Below are positions 31,107 through 39,604 of a stretch of DNA of 42,355 nt, piece by piece. Under the pieces are notes generated by a model that was given only the letters and a program-made list of their open reading frames with translations, searched no databases and had not been told where the DNA came from. The position numbers and the translations under genes are program-made. The first letter of the stretch is position 1. Every line of letters begins with the position of its first letter. Source of the stretch: a virus; the IMG/VR virus record IMGVR_UViG_3300031951_000385, positions 1-42,355 of that record; one strand, written 5' to 3'.

Positions 31107-31616
31107 TTAGTTTGTGTGTGTAGCTGTCCATTGTAGCTGGGTAACGGTTGCCGGATTGTCGCTAACCAGAATGGTGAAGCCTGTTGTTGTTTGCCCGGTC
31201 TGCAAAATATATTTACCAGCCGCTGCTGATGTGGCTGTTCCTATTGGAGTGATAGATACTCCGTATGTCGCGCTAGGTAGCGCGGCGAAAGCGACATTGA
31301 TAGATGAAGTAATGGTATCAATCACTCCAGTCCGAACCGTAATGATCGGACGAGCGAGAAGCGCAGTAATGTTAGCCTCAATAGTAACGATGTCAGCTTG
31401 GATGTCGTTAACTTCGGTTTGGAGGTTAGATACATCAGTCGTAAGTTGCGCGATAGCCTCTGGGCTGAGATCGCTCAAGTCAGGAATGTTGACAGTTCCA
31501 TTAATCAGAACTGTGTCGATAAAAGTCTGGAAGATATTGCGCCAGTCTCCAGATGGACAGAAGTCATCTGGGACATTCGGAATAATAATTTGAGGATTTG
31601 AATCTTGATTATCCAT
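31107..31616 (-). CDS. probable tail-associated protein
   Basis: A 169-aa protein started at the ATG at 31616, which overlaps the nozzle-like stop by 8 nt; a further upstream start (31691) would overlap by 83 nt and is less likely. It has a central coiled coil (LTTDVSNLQTEVNDIQADIV) then a small beta domain with TYGVSITPIGT and GFTILVSDNPATVTQ, as in the C-terminal domains of fibre proteins. Likely a short trimeric fibre or appendage. Confidence 0.65.
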   Translation of the reverse strand: MDNQDSNPQIIIPNVPDDFCPSGDWRNIFQTFIDTVLINGTVNIPDLSDLSPEAIAQLTTDVSNLQTEVNDIQADIVTIEANITALLARPIITVRTGVIDTITSSINVAFAALPSATYGVSITPIGTATSAAAGKYILQTGQTTTGFTILVSDNPATVTQLQWTATHTN

Positions 31617-33612
31617 AAATACTGTAGTCCCAATATCTTTCGGGACAACAAATCTCGGCGCACTCTTGGTCGTCTTCTGGGCAATCACCAATCGGCGAGT
31701 CTTCGTTATTCTTGATGTTTGCCATTACCCGAACCCTATCGACTGTAGCCACACCAGTCAAGTTGATTTTTAGTTGGAATTCACTACCTTCCACCGCTGG
31801 GATTCCTGCGATGTCGTTGCACTCCGATGGGTCTGGAGTAGTAAACTTGTATCGCTTGTATTGATTCCCTCCGCGCCTTGGTGTGCAATCGTCAATCAAT
31901 GTTGGTGAACATGGGTTGCATCCGTAGGTAGTAGGAACCTTCAGTTCAGACCAACATGGGTTGCTATCAGACCTAAACTCCACTTGGCTATTCACCTCGC
32001 CGGGGATGTTACTCATCCACATTTCTCCACCAGTAATCTTCTTTCTGATGAACTTATTGGTCAGTCCGCTTTTGTTGAAGTCGTATCGTCCAGTAGTAAC
32101 GAAGCTCTTGATCTGACTCGTTCCTTGAGGCCCGTAGTCTTCTGACCTTTCATTCGTAATCTCGTATAGTCTATTACGCTCATCAGTATCAAAGCTGAAT
32201 CCAAAGCCGCGCTTCTGCCCATCAATGATAGCAGTCAGTAATTGAATTGGGCGGAATCCAGTCCAGAGTCCGTTCCAGCGGAAGGTAAGGTCAGCGTCTG
32301 GCGAGGGACTGGCGGTTTGATCCAAGTCGAGAACAACCATTCCCCTATTGTATCTGTGCAGCCCTTTGGCTTGGTTCTTTTTTGTCTGTGGCGCAACTGT
32401 GCTGATTAAGTAGTTGTTCACATACATAGTCGAAGCAAACTGCCTCAACCATTTCGTATCAAGATCAACCCACTTGTTCACTTCGCGGGAGAGCTTTCGC
32501 AATGAGAAGAATCTACCGAACTCAGATTGGCTATTAGAATAGAACGCCCAACCATCGTGCGAGCGGAACCATAGCTCAGAGTTTACTAGTGCTACATTGG
32601 AACTTGTGCATCCTCGGCCTAGTAGGGAGATGCGCTGGATGTTTGATGTATTCCACAATGTTCTAGGAATACTGACATCCATTGAGAAAGCTCCATTAGA
32701 TGTGAGGACTACGAGTTCACCTTGGCCGCGAAGGTTGCCGCCAATATACGGCATGACCTTCATCGCAGTAATCTCACCCATCATCGCTGGAGTTGAGAAC
32801 GCTCCACCTTCAGCCCAGTAGGTAATCTCTGTGAAGTTCTGGGTATTGGTAGTATCCGTGAAACCTGCTCCAAAGATAATGTCCGATGCGTAGATTTGAT
32901 TGTATTTGTCTGATACGAATACCCGTCCGAAGGCATACTCCATGATCGTCCCAATCGGCATCTGACCCTTGCCGGGGAATAGACGATAAGCAGGCATAGA
33001 TACAGTCCCGCTTCCAGTTGCTGTCCCAGTTGCTGTGAACTTGATACCAACTGTATTTGATGGCGCACCGATTAAGGTGTAATCCGTTGTCCCTACTGTA
33101 ACGATCTCGCAGTATGTATTAGCTGTGATTAGTGTGGCTGAAACCGCCCCGACCACGCCTCCCCATGCAATGGCGTATTGGTAGCCATTCTGGATATACA
33201 CCCGATCCTCCGCTTGGACGAACCATGTGTTCATCAAGCTGGCATCGTTCCAATCTGTCAGCCCCGGCAGGATGTATGCGTAGGCAACATTGTTAATGAT
33301 GTGAAGGAAGTAAATCTTCCCAGCAACAGAGATAATCAGCCCGTCTCCTATCGCGGCTTGGTTTACCTTCCTATATGGATAGACTCCTTGGAGGTTTCCT
33401 GTTTCAATATCGTTAACGATAGTCTCTGGTTGGTAATTACCAGCAACTATTCGGAGATTCCGAATACTTGGCCTAGTCTGGTTGATTCCCCCGCGAAAGG
33501 TGCGGTTGACCGACTCGGCTACATAGAACTCTGGAAGATAGGATGGGTGAGTATCGGCGTCTTGCGCTACGATACTTGTGAATCCATCGAATACTGATCC
33601 TTCTGCTGGCAT
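31609..33612 (-). CDS. tail nozzle-like protein
   Basis: A 667-aa beta-rich protein with repeated WVQAEDRVYIQNGYQYAIAWG- and ITYWAEGG-like strands that fit a beta-propeller, like podovirus nozzle (gp12/gp10-type) proteins. It lies between the fibre and adaptor genes. The C-terminus has Cys clusters (CNPCSP, DDC, CPEDDQECAEICC). A palindrome at 33407 encodes IVNDIE near the N-terminus. Confidence 0.6.
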   Translation of the reverse strand: MPAEGSVFDGFTSIVAQDADTHPSYLPEFYVAESVNRTFRGGINQTRPSIRNLRIVAGNYQPETIVNDIETGNLQGVYPYRKVNQAAIGDGLIISVAGKIYFLHIINNVAYAYILPGLTDWNDASLMNTWFVQAEDRVYIQNGYQYAIAWGGVVGAVSATLITANTYCEIVTVGTTDYTLIGAPSNTVGIKFTATGTATGSGTVSMPAYRLFPGKGQMPIGTIMEYAFGRVFVSDKYNQIYASDIIFGAGFTDTTNTQNFTEITYWAEGGAFSTPAMMGEITAMKVMPYIGGNLRGQGELVVLTSNGAFSMDVSIPRTLWNTSNIQRISLLGRGCTSSNVALVNSELWFRSHDGWAFYSNSQSEFGRFFSLRKLSREVNKWVDLDTKWLRQFASTMYVNNYLISTVAPQTKKNQAKGLHRYNRGMVVLDLDQTASPSPDADLTFRWNGLWTGFRPIQLLTAIIDGQKRGFGFSFDTDERNRLYEITNERSEDYGPQGTSQIKSFVTTGRYDFNKSGLTNKFIRKKITGGEMWMSNIPGEVNSQVEFRSDSNPCWSELKVPTTYGCNPCSPTLIDDCTPRRGGNQYKRYKFTTPDPSECNDIAGIPAVEGSEFQLKINLTGVATVDRVRVMANIKNNEDSPIGDCPEDDQECAEICCPERYWDYSIYG
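33407..33422. repeat. dispersed palindrome, intragenic
   Basis: ATATCGTTAACGATAG: the 14-bp core TATCGTTAACGATA is exact. Inside the nozzle-like gene. Confidence 0.85.
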
Positions 33613-34481
33613 TATGCGTTGACACTCTTGATTACGATAAAGCGCAATGTCAATGCTTCTGACAAACTTCCTGTTGTGATATTGCGGATTACGATATTGG
33701 CATTGCCTGCCGCTGGAGCCACCGCGAAGTTGTATGAACCAAGCGTTCCTCCAGATATGTGACTCACAACTACAATGTCCGTAGCCTCGATAACCGAATT
33801 GCTCAAGTTGAAGGTAACGGCAGTATCACCCGCGAGGGCCGCGTTATCGGTAACGATAACTCCAGTAGGACGATTGAGAGTAACAGCGTTTGTCTTTGCT
33901 CCTGCACCTTGAGTAACCGATCCACCAGCACCAGTATCATATCCAATTTTGGATGAGTTGCCAGTAGCAAGTATTGTGCTATTTGATGCAATTGTGCTAT
34001 TCACAATCAACGCACCAGTCATCGTGTCTCCAGCTTTATTTACTTTTAACGCATCGGCAGCATCAACATATTGTTTGGTTGTCGCTTGAAGATTTGCAGT
34101 TGGATTTGCGCCCAGAGTTACGCTTGCCGCCGAAACTACTCCAGTAGCAGTTACGCTTGCCGCATTAACTGCTCCAGTAGTAGTCAATGGTTGGCTGCCG
34201 AGGTTAACTGGGCCAGATTGCAGAACACTATTGAGCGTAGCGAACTCAAGCAGTCCTGTTGAATCTTTCCTCAAGACAGTTCCGCTTGCTCCGTTTGTCC
34301 AAGTCAGATTACCAGCACCATCGGTCTTCAAGACTTGTTGGGCAACTGGACTTTGAATTGTCTTCTGACAAGCAGCAGAGTCTTCTACTACCAAGCGTTT
34401 GCCATTGGCAGTTGTTTCAAGTGGTTCACACAACAACGGGTATTCCGAGTCGCATGGTGGGCATGGTGTGCAGTAGCTCAT
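33612..34481 (-). CDS. tail fibre protein
   Basis: A 289-aa protein. The N-terminus is Cys/Pro-rich (SYCTPCPPCDSEYPLLC). The middle carries the tail-fibre repeat ANLQATTKQYVDAADALKVN followed by AGDTMTGALIV. The C-terminal beta domain (KTNAVTLNRPTGVIVTDN onward) is typical of phage fibre tips. A palindrome at 33844 encodes VIVTDN in it. The start lies 1 nt after the stop of the 32-aa gene. Confidence 0.85.
   Translation of the reverse strand: MSYCTPCPPCDSEYPLLCEPLETTANGKRLVVEDSAACQKTIQSPVAQQVLKTDGAGNLTWTNGASGTVLRKDSTGLLEFATLNSVLQSGPVNLGSQPLTTTGAVNAASVTATGVVSAASVTLGANPTANLQATTKQYVDAADALKVNKAGDTMTGALIVNSTIASNSTILATGNSSKIGYDTGAGGSVTQGAGAKTNAVTLNRPTGVIVTDNAALAGDTAVTFNLSNSVIEATDIVVVSHISGGTLGSYNFAVAPAAGNANIVIRNITTGSLSEALTLRFIVIKSVNA
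33844..33859. repeat. dispersed palindrome, intragenic in tail fibre
   Basis: TTATCGGTAACGATAA, the same variant as site 1 at 335. Confidence 0.8.
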
Positions 34482-34482
34482 A

Positions 34483-34581
34483 TTAGTATTTTGTAATCCG
34501 ACCTTCTTTTTTTGCTTGCTCGTATTCTTCCTTCGTTACTTTGTTTTTAGCAAGGATTTCTTTGGCTTGTTCAGTTGTCAT
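34483..34581 (-). CDS. 32-aa small protein
   Basis: A short helical, charged peptide (MTTEQAKEILAKNKVTKEEY...) whose ATG overlaps the preceding stop (ATGA) and whose stop lies 1 nt before the fibre gene start. Position and coupling support it. Function unknown. Confidence 0.5.
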   Translation of the reverse strand: MTTEQAKEILAKNKVTKEEYEQAKKEGRITKY

Positions 34582-34886
34582 ATCCAAGGAAGTCCAATTG
34601 TTTTTGCTTCTTGACTTTGATTCAACTTTTCTTTTACTTGATTTTCAATTTCTTCTTTGTTTACCCCGTCTTCAAAACACCAACGAAGAACATCCTCTTC
34701 ACTCAACTGATTAAACTCAATAAATGAATTTGATGGTAGTGGAAATTTGGTTGTTCCAGAAATATAAGAATTTTTATTTAGTTCTTCAGCTTTACATAGC
34801 CAAGAAGCTTCAACAACAACATATAAATTATTTTCAATATTATCAATTGATTTCAATGCTTCAATCTTCCAAGTAATATTTATCAT
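34578..34886 (-). CDS. DUF7936-like small protein
   Basis: A 102-aa protein. It starts MINITWKIEAL, has a central YVVVEASWLCKA and FIEFNQLSEEDVLRWCF, and ends GLPWI, the layout of small conserved phage proteins found beside tail fibre genes. Possibly a fibre accessory or chaperone. The family name is from memory of the pattern. Confidence 0.6.
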   Translation of the reverse strand: MINITWKIEALKSIDNIENNLYVVVEASWLCKAEELNKNSYISGTTKFPLPSNSFIEFNQLSEEDVLRWCFEDGVNKEEIENQVKEKLNQSQEAKTIGLPWI

Positions 34887-34887
34887 A

Positions 34888-36654
34888 TTAAATAACTCCT
34901 CTTGTGTTTAAATCTGCAATCAAAGTTCCAAGAACATCTGCAAGTTCATCTACAGTAGTTGCGTTTGCATCATAAGTTCTATCAGTTGTAACATTTGAAA
35001 TTGTATATGTTCCGGTTGATGCGCCATAAGACCTTGCAACTTCAAACCATTTATTGCTAATAAAAAGTAATGTTAATGTGGAATTTGCTACTGGATTCCA
35101 ATTGCTTCCATCATTAAGAACAATTGTTGAATTACTTTCAATGGTTGTATTCCCGTTTGTAAACCTACAATGGATGACTTGACCTTGAATTCCATCAGTA
35201 AAGTTTGTGACAGATGTAGAAATAGTATTTCCTATTGAAAGAACATTACCAGTATTTACTGAAATTGTTGCTGCATTATTGTTTACGATAATAATACGAT
35301 TTATTCTTGGTGTAGTAGTTGTCCCAATATCTTGACCATGAAAATAAGTAGAGTTATTTGCATTTAATGGCGTGTTTGATCTAAAAATTTTCAAGCCAAA
35401 ATCATAAAATGGATAAGAGTATCCGTAACCATCACGATAGTTTTGCAGATAACCCCACGCGTTAGTGGCATCACTTTGTCGCACAACAAAACCAAAAGTT
35501 CCAGTTACACCATTTATTGTATTTGTAGCTGGAGGAGTTAAAGCGTAACTTGCAAAATCCATGCAAAGATTTATAAAAGCATTTCCAGTAACTGTATTTG
35601 CAGCACCAGTAGTAGAAATATCAACCGCTATACTGCAATTTTCAATGTTTGGATTTATAAATACATTCTGTCTACACAATTGACGCAATTCTAATCCACT
35701 AACCATAGGCCCAGTTTCACCTGTCCTTATTGCTATATTTAGGTTAATAAATGTTAGTCTTTGACATCCATCCAAAAGAATATTTTTTGCCCCAGTTGTT
35801 CCAAAAAGCCATATATCACTAATGCTAAAATTTGCAGATGTAGCGGTATTAGAACCGGGTGCTGAAGATAAAATTTGCAATCCACCATCTGTGGGATCAG
35901 TATAACTACGAGCCTCTAAAAAATTCAATTCACACCCGTTATTCCAACCTCGTATTTTTACTGCAACGGGTTGATTGTTAGCATCGACTGTTAGCTTAGT
36001 TAAACCAGCAGCGTGAACAAAAGAAAATCTATTATCTAAATTACTTGTGATAACTGCTTCGGTTGGGGCTGAACCTCCAATCCATTTAATTGTTGATATA
36101 CGAACGCCTTCACCACAAACAATAACGCCTTCTGGAATGTCTATATCTTGTGATACCCCATAAACACCTGCTGGTAAAAAGACTGTTCCACCTTCACCAA
36201 ATGGGGCGGTAAGCGGAGGGTTTAATATAGCATAAGCTATAGCATTTTTGATTGCAACAGTATCATCAGTTACCCCATCGCCAACCGCACCAAAATCTTT
36301 CACATTCACCACATCAGCAAACCGATTAGCCAATGTCCTTGCCGTAGTCGATCCAGTAGATAAAAATGGTGTGTTTTCGTTAAAATTAGTTGCAACATCC
36401 CAAGCAGTTCCATCCCAAACATACATTGTGTCATTTGTGGAATTAAAATACAAAGCTCCAACAATTAATGGATTCCCATTATTGTCAGTAGTTGGTGCTA
36501 CATCCTTTGCGCCAAGATATACTTGGCTGAATCCGTCTGAAGCATATTGAGCAATTCTTGCGTAGTATGCAGCTTTGTTGGCGATCTCGTTCATTGCTGC
36601 CTCACTTGGGCCGCATGGATTGCATTTAGAACTTCTGGAATTTCCGCAACTCAT
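34888..36654 (-). CDS. tailspike with pectate-lyase-like beta helix
   Basis: A 588-aa protein. The N-terminus is Cys-rich (MSCGNSRSSKCNPCGPSE), then a helical neck with YARIAQYASDG and VYLGAKDVAPTTDNNGNPL, typical of virion-attachment domains of podovirus fibres. VVNVKDFGAVGDGVTDDTVA (about 114-133) starts the pectate lyase 3-type beta helix. The C-terminus carries small beta repeats. It likely binds or cuts a host surface polysaccharide. The DNA is visibly more AT-rich than its neighbours, suggesting recent exchange. Confidence 0.85.
   Translation of the reverse strand: MSCGNSRSSKCNPCGPSEAAMNEIANKAAYYARIAQYASDGFSQVYLGAKDVAPTTDNNGNPLIVGALYFNSTNDTMYVWDGTAWDVATNFNENTPFLSTGSTTARTLANRFADVVNVKDFGAVGDGVTDDTVAIKNAIAYAILNPPLTAPFGEGGTVFLPAGVYGVSQDIDIPEGVIVCGEGVRISTIKWIGGSAPTEAVITSNLDNRFSFVHAAGLTKLTVDANNQPVAVKIRGWNNGCELNFLEARSYTDPTDGGLQILSSAPGSNTATSANFSISDIWLFGTTGAKNILLDGCQRLTFINLNIAIRTGETGPMVSGLELRQLCRQNVFINPNIENCSIAVDISTTGAANTVTGNAFINLCMDFASYALTPPATNTINGVTGTFGFVVRQSDATNAWGYLQNYRDGYGYSYPFYDFGLKIFRSNTPLNANNSTYFHGQDIGTTTTPRINRIIIVNNNAATISVNTGNVLSIGNTISTSVTNFTDGIQGQVIHCRFTNGNTTIESNSTIVLNDGSNWNPVANSTLTLLFISNKWFEVARSYGASTGTYTISNVTTDRTYDANATTVDELADVLGTLIADLNTRGVI
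35276..35291. repeat. degenerate palindrome
   Basis: TTATTGTTTACGATAA, two substitutions, inside the tailspike gene. It may be a chance AT-rich match. Confidence 0.35.
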
Positions 36655-36658
36655 AGTT

Positions 36659-36674
36659 TTATCGTTAACGATAG
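36659..36674. repeat. dispersed palindrome, intergenic
   Basis: TTATCGTTAACGATAG, one edge substitution, just upstream of the tailspike start in the 41-nt gap after the endolysin gene. Confidence 0.9.
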
Positions 36675-36695
36675 TTAGGGGTTAAGTCAAATGTT

Positions 36696-37277
36696 TTATT
36701 GGGTTTTTTGAAAATGCATGGCGTCCCGAAAAATCACCGCGCCGAGGTTGATCCATCCATGCTGCGCGAAGACCTCAATTACTTGTAGAGGCATCCGTGA
36801 TCTTGTAGGCCAGACTGTGTGTAGACCATTGTGATTAGCGTCTAGGTCTATTGCCGCTGCCCATGCGTGTTTGCTTGGCTCTGATCCTCCGCGCTGTGGT
36901 CGATTCACATAGCTTCCGAAGAACTTGTCAATGCCTGCCGCACTCCTTGAGTCTGGTGTCGGATAAATGTCTAGCAAGTCCTCAAAGATTTCCATGAGGC
37001 TTTCGGCGCACTTGGCGTGGATGGGAATCCCGCTGATCGTCTCTGGCCCGTCATACAGATACATCTTGTATGGAGGCTTGATTCGGACAATTGATACCTT
37101 CCCCGGCTCGCCGAAGAACTCTGTGCAGGCTTTTGTGCTAGGCTTTGGTGAGATAGGAGGATTGGGAGACATAACAGCAAGGTGCTTCTTTAGAGCAGCC
37201 ATACTCTTCGGCCCCCACCACCCGTCTGGCGTAACGCCAATACGGGCTTGCATACTCTCTATCTCGGCTCTAGTCAT
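36696..37277 (-). CDS. M15-family peptidase endolysin
   Basis: A 193-aa protein. The N-terminal PG-binding-type domain (MQARIGVTPDGWWGPKSMAALKKHL) is followed by a VanY-like M15 peptidase domain with the zinc ligands His137 and Asp144 (SKHAWAAAIDLD) and His188 (DAMHFQ). It would cleave peptide cross-links of peptidoglycan at lysis. The start overlaps the 57-aa holin candidate by 4 nt. Confidence 0.88.
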   Translation of the reverse strand: MTRAEIESMQARIGVTPDGWWGPKSMAALKKHLAVMSPNPPISPKPSTKACTEFFGEPGKVSIVRIKPPYKMYLYDGPETISGIPIHAKCAESLMEIFEDLLDIYPTPDSRSAAGIDKFFGSYVNRPQRGGSEPSKHAWAAAIDLDANHNGLHTVWPTRSRMPLQVIEVFAQHGWINLGAVIFRDAMHFQKTQ

Positions 37278-37447
37278 TTGCCTTTACGAAGGACATTGAT
37301 GAGTCCGACCAGCCCTAGCCCTGCGGCCAAGATTTGGTTTTGCAACTCTGGATCAAGTTTAACTCCAAGAGCAGTAGCTACTAGGATGATGCCGCGCCAT
37401 GTCGAGTTCTCTGACAAGCGTTCCAATACGATGTTTACGATTTTCAT
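37274..37447 (-). CDS. small holin candidate
   Basis: A 57-aa protein with LSENSTWRGIILVATALGV followed by QNQILAAGLGLVGLINVL, two hydrophobic segments with a short turn and a basic end. This resembles short holins that begin with an ERL-x-E-x-STW motif. It is coupled by ATGA overlaps to the lipoprotein before it and the endolysin after it. Confidence 0.65.
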   Translation of the reverse strand: MKIVNIVLERLSENSTWRGIILVATALGVKLDPELQNQILAAGLGLVGLINVLRKGK

Positions 37448-37671
37448 TTGTCTTTTATGGTTTTAGAGAATTGCTCAAATGCATATTTTACATTCGGGTC
37501 TTCTTTCTCTGTTTCTGTTTTGTTCTGTGGTTTTACTAGCGGAATATACGATACCGCCAATTTGAGTTGGACTGAACCAAGTTTGCCTTGATCTTTTCCA
37601 ATCGGCGGTATCGGTATATTTACGCAGGAGGAAAGTAGTATCGCCGCGATTATCGTTAACGATAGTTTCAT
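37444..37671 (-). CDS. lysis-cassette lipoprotein, spanin candidate
   Basis: A 75-aa protein with signal peptide MKLSLTIIAAILLSSC (lipobox LSSC), then IPIPPIGKD and a short charged tail. It lies between two holin candidates and so could be an outer-membrane spanin subunit. A palindrome (37650-37665) encodes its second to seventh codons, LSLTI. Confidence 0.6.
   Translation of the reverse strand: MKLSLTIIAAILLSSCVNIPIPPIGKDQGKLGSVQLKLAVSYIPLVKPQNKTETEKEDPNVKYAFEQFSKTIKDK
37650..37665. repeat. dispersed palindrome at lipoprotein start
   Basis: TTATCGTTAACGATAG, one edge substitution. It is the last copy noticed before the right end of the window. Confidence 0.9.
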
Positions 37672-37862
37672 TTTCTTTTATCTCTGTTCAGCTTTGCGAG
37701 CATGACATAGATCGAAACCCATGCCGCAATAATCGCACTAGCAGAAGCCAAGATTCGGAACCAAATATCTAACTCAGGCAACATAGAAATCATTACTGCA
37801 AACACGCTGTAGATCGTGCCAATATATCCTGTCCCAGTTGATAATCCGCTGTCAGAGTTCAT
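37668..37862 (-). CDS. holin-like membrane protein
   Basis: A 64-aa protein started at the ATG at 37862, 10 nt after the preceding stop; the longer frame would overlap the PATR gene. Two membrane helices (TIYSVFAVMISML and WFRILASASAIIAAWVSIYVML) and a basic C-terminus NRDKRK fit a class II holin. It overlaps the lipoprotein gene by 4 nt. Confidence 0.6.
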   Translation of the reverse strand: MNSDSGLSTGTGYIGTIYSVFAVMISMLPELDIWFRILASASAIIAAWVSIYVMLAKLNRDKRK

Positions 37863-37872
37863 AGGTTGATAA

Positions 37873-39009
37873 TCATACGATGGTGAGAGTTGAGTTTGAG
37901 TAATCGTAGGTGCCAGTTTTCCCGCCCGCATTGGTAAGGCTAATCGTCAGCCCTGTGGTGGCAGTCGAGCCGGGCAAGAAGCGGTAGGCCGCGCCGCTCG
38001 TAGGGGTCACATTTGCAAAATCAACGGTCAAAGAAGTCGGCGAGTAAGTGGCCGTTCCCGTGATGCCGCCAACTGCTTTGGCGACTTGGATCAATCCTGC
38101 CGAAATAGCTGTCGCCCCAGTGAAAGTATTTGCCCCATTAAGAACCAGCGTGCCAGAGCCTTGTTTCGTTAGCCCGCCGCTACCGCTGATCACGCCGGAG
38201 AGGGTTTGGTTGGCGTTCGCCCCGAAGATGAAGGTGCCGTTATTGGTGATGGCTCCGGCATAGGTCCCCCCGCCGAGGAGACCAGCCGCACCGATCTCCA
38301 GCGTTCCCGCATTGATGGTGGTCGCTCCCGTGTAGGTGTTGTTGCCGGTGAGGGTCAGAGTGCCGTTGCCGACTTTTGTAAATGCCAGCGTTCCTCCGAA
38401 AGTGTTATTTAATAGGATGCCACTGAAGGTGGAGTTTGTGCCCAGCGCTCCGACTTCGAGGGTGGTGTTAGTATTTGCAGCACTCACCTTGCCGTTGCCG
38501 CTCAATTCGCCGTATTTGACAAGACTCGCGGTGGTATAAACGAAGCTATTCGCATTTTGGTTGTTTACGACCCACTTGGCCGAGGAGCCGTCAAAAGTAG
38601 AGCCGGAGTTTGGATTGATTTGATAGAAGATATTATTGAAACCCGTATCCATGGTAACGGTGCCGTTGAACCCAGACATACTTACCGGCCTGAAAACGGG
38701 AACCGTGGTCACTCCTGCATTCGCCGCAGTGAGGTTCACCGTGCCATTTCCGGTGAGGTTGTTTGTGAATGTGAAAGCGAATGCACCATAATTGATCGTG
38801 AGCGCGCCCCCATTCACAGCGACGGTGCCAGTGCCAAGTCCGGTGGCTATGCTCGTCGTGACTATGCCATTATTGATCGTCGTGCCGCCGGAGTATGTGT
38901 TGGCGGCAGAAAGGTTCAGGGTGCCAAGGCCGTTCTTTATGAGTTCCGCGCCGGATGTGTCGGTAAATAATGGAGTTGTCCCAAGGTAGGCTTTTATGTA
39001 TGTGGACAT
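37873..39009 (-). CDS. autotransporter-type (PATR) repeat protein
   Basis: A 378-aa protein. It carries several passenger-associated beta-strand repeats of the form GNGTLTLTGNNTYTGATTIN, seen about residues 28-60, 210-245 and 280-310. The C-terminus has YRFLPGSTATTGLTISLTN. These repeats form beta-solenoids in bacterial surface proteins. There is no signal peptide or barrel, so it is probably a virion fibre or adhesin. The DNA is clearly more GC-rich than its neighbours, which suggests capture from a bacterial autotransporter gene. Its TAATG start overlaps the collagen-like gene. Confidence 0.7.
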   Translation of the reverse strand: MSTYIKAYLGTTPLFTDTSGAELIKNGLGTLNLSAANTYSGGTTINNGIVTTSIATGLGTGTVAVNGGALTINYGAFAFTFTNNLTGNGTVNLTAANAGVTTVPVFRPVSMSGFNGTVTMDTGFNNIFYQINPNSGSTFDGSSAKWVVNNQNANSFVYTTASLVKYGELSGNGKVSAANTNTTLEVGALGTNSTFSGILLNNTFGGTLAFTKVGNGTLTLTGNNTYTGATTINAGTLEIGAAGLLGGGTYAGAITNNGTFIFGANANQTLSGVISGSGGLTKQGSGTLVLNGANTFTGATAISAGLIQVAKAVGGITGTATYSPTSLTVDFANVTPTSGAAYRFLPGSTATTGLTISLTNAGGKTGTYDYSNSTLTIV

Positions 39010-39581
39010 TATTGCTTGATGAAATAAATTGTATTTGCGTCCTTAACCGGAATAGCATCGTATTCAGCTTGCGTCAAAGCACGAATAAAATTGACTACAG
39101 GGTTGTCAGTTGGGTTGTTTTGAACGACATTTGACGGGACAGAACCCGTTGCGCCAGTAGCCCCTTGAGTTCCAATTCCTGTTGCCCCTGTAGCCCCAAT
39201 ATTCCCGACCAATCCGGTTGCTCCTGTTGATCCCACATCTCCCTGTATACCTGTAGCCCCTGTGCTGCCTTGTGATCCAATAAGACCTGTGGCTCCAGTT
39301 GATCCTTCTGGGCCTTGAATTCCTTGGACTCCTTGTGGGCCAGTTGCTCCGATTATACCTTGAGTTCCTGTTGCTCCAGTCGCACCACTTGCACCTTCAA
39401 CGCCAGTAGCTCCAGCATTACCTGTTGCACCTGTAGCTCCAAGACCTGTGGCTCCTTGTTCTCCAGTTGCGCCTGTAGCTCCTATGGGGCCGCCAGACGG
39501 GCCTGTAGCTCCTGTAGCTCCAAAACCAGAATTTCCAGTATAATCGAATTTTCCTGTAAATGGATTGAATGTTAGCCCCAT
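39009..39581 (-). CDS. collagen-like tail fibre protein
   Basis: A 190-aa protein. A short N-terminal segment ([17 protein letters not shown]) is followed by about 40 Gly-x-y triplets dominated by GAT, then a C-terminal segment [18 protein letters not shown] that looks like a small trimerisation end. A collagen triple helix is expected. The nucleotide repeats are similar to those of the larger collagen-like gene, so recombination between the two is possible. Confidence 0.85.
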   Translation of the reverse strand: MGLTFNPFTGKFDYTGNSGFGATGATGPSGGPIGATGATGEQGATGLGATGATGNAGATGVEGASGATGATGTQGIIGATGPQGVQGIQGPEGSTGATGLIGSQGSTGATGIQGDVGSTGATGLVGNIGATGATGIGTQGATGATGSVPSNVVQNNPTDNPVVNFIRALTQAEYDAIPVKDANTIYFIKQ

Positions 39582-39604
39582 AAATTTAATTTATTAGTTT
39601 CTGT

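Noticed and set aside
31396-31410. Half-sites such as GTCGTTAAC, and similar ones near 22731, 29921 and 33091
   Set aside because: Only one arm matches the palindrome; these are expected by chance at this length.
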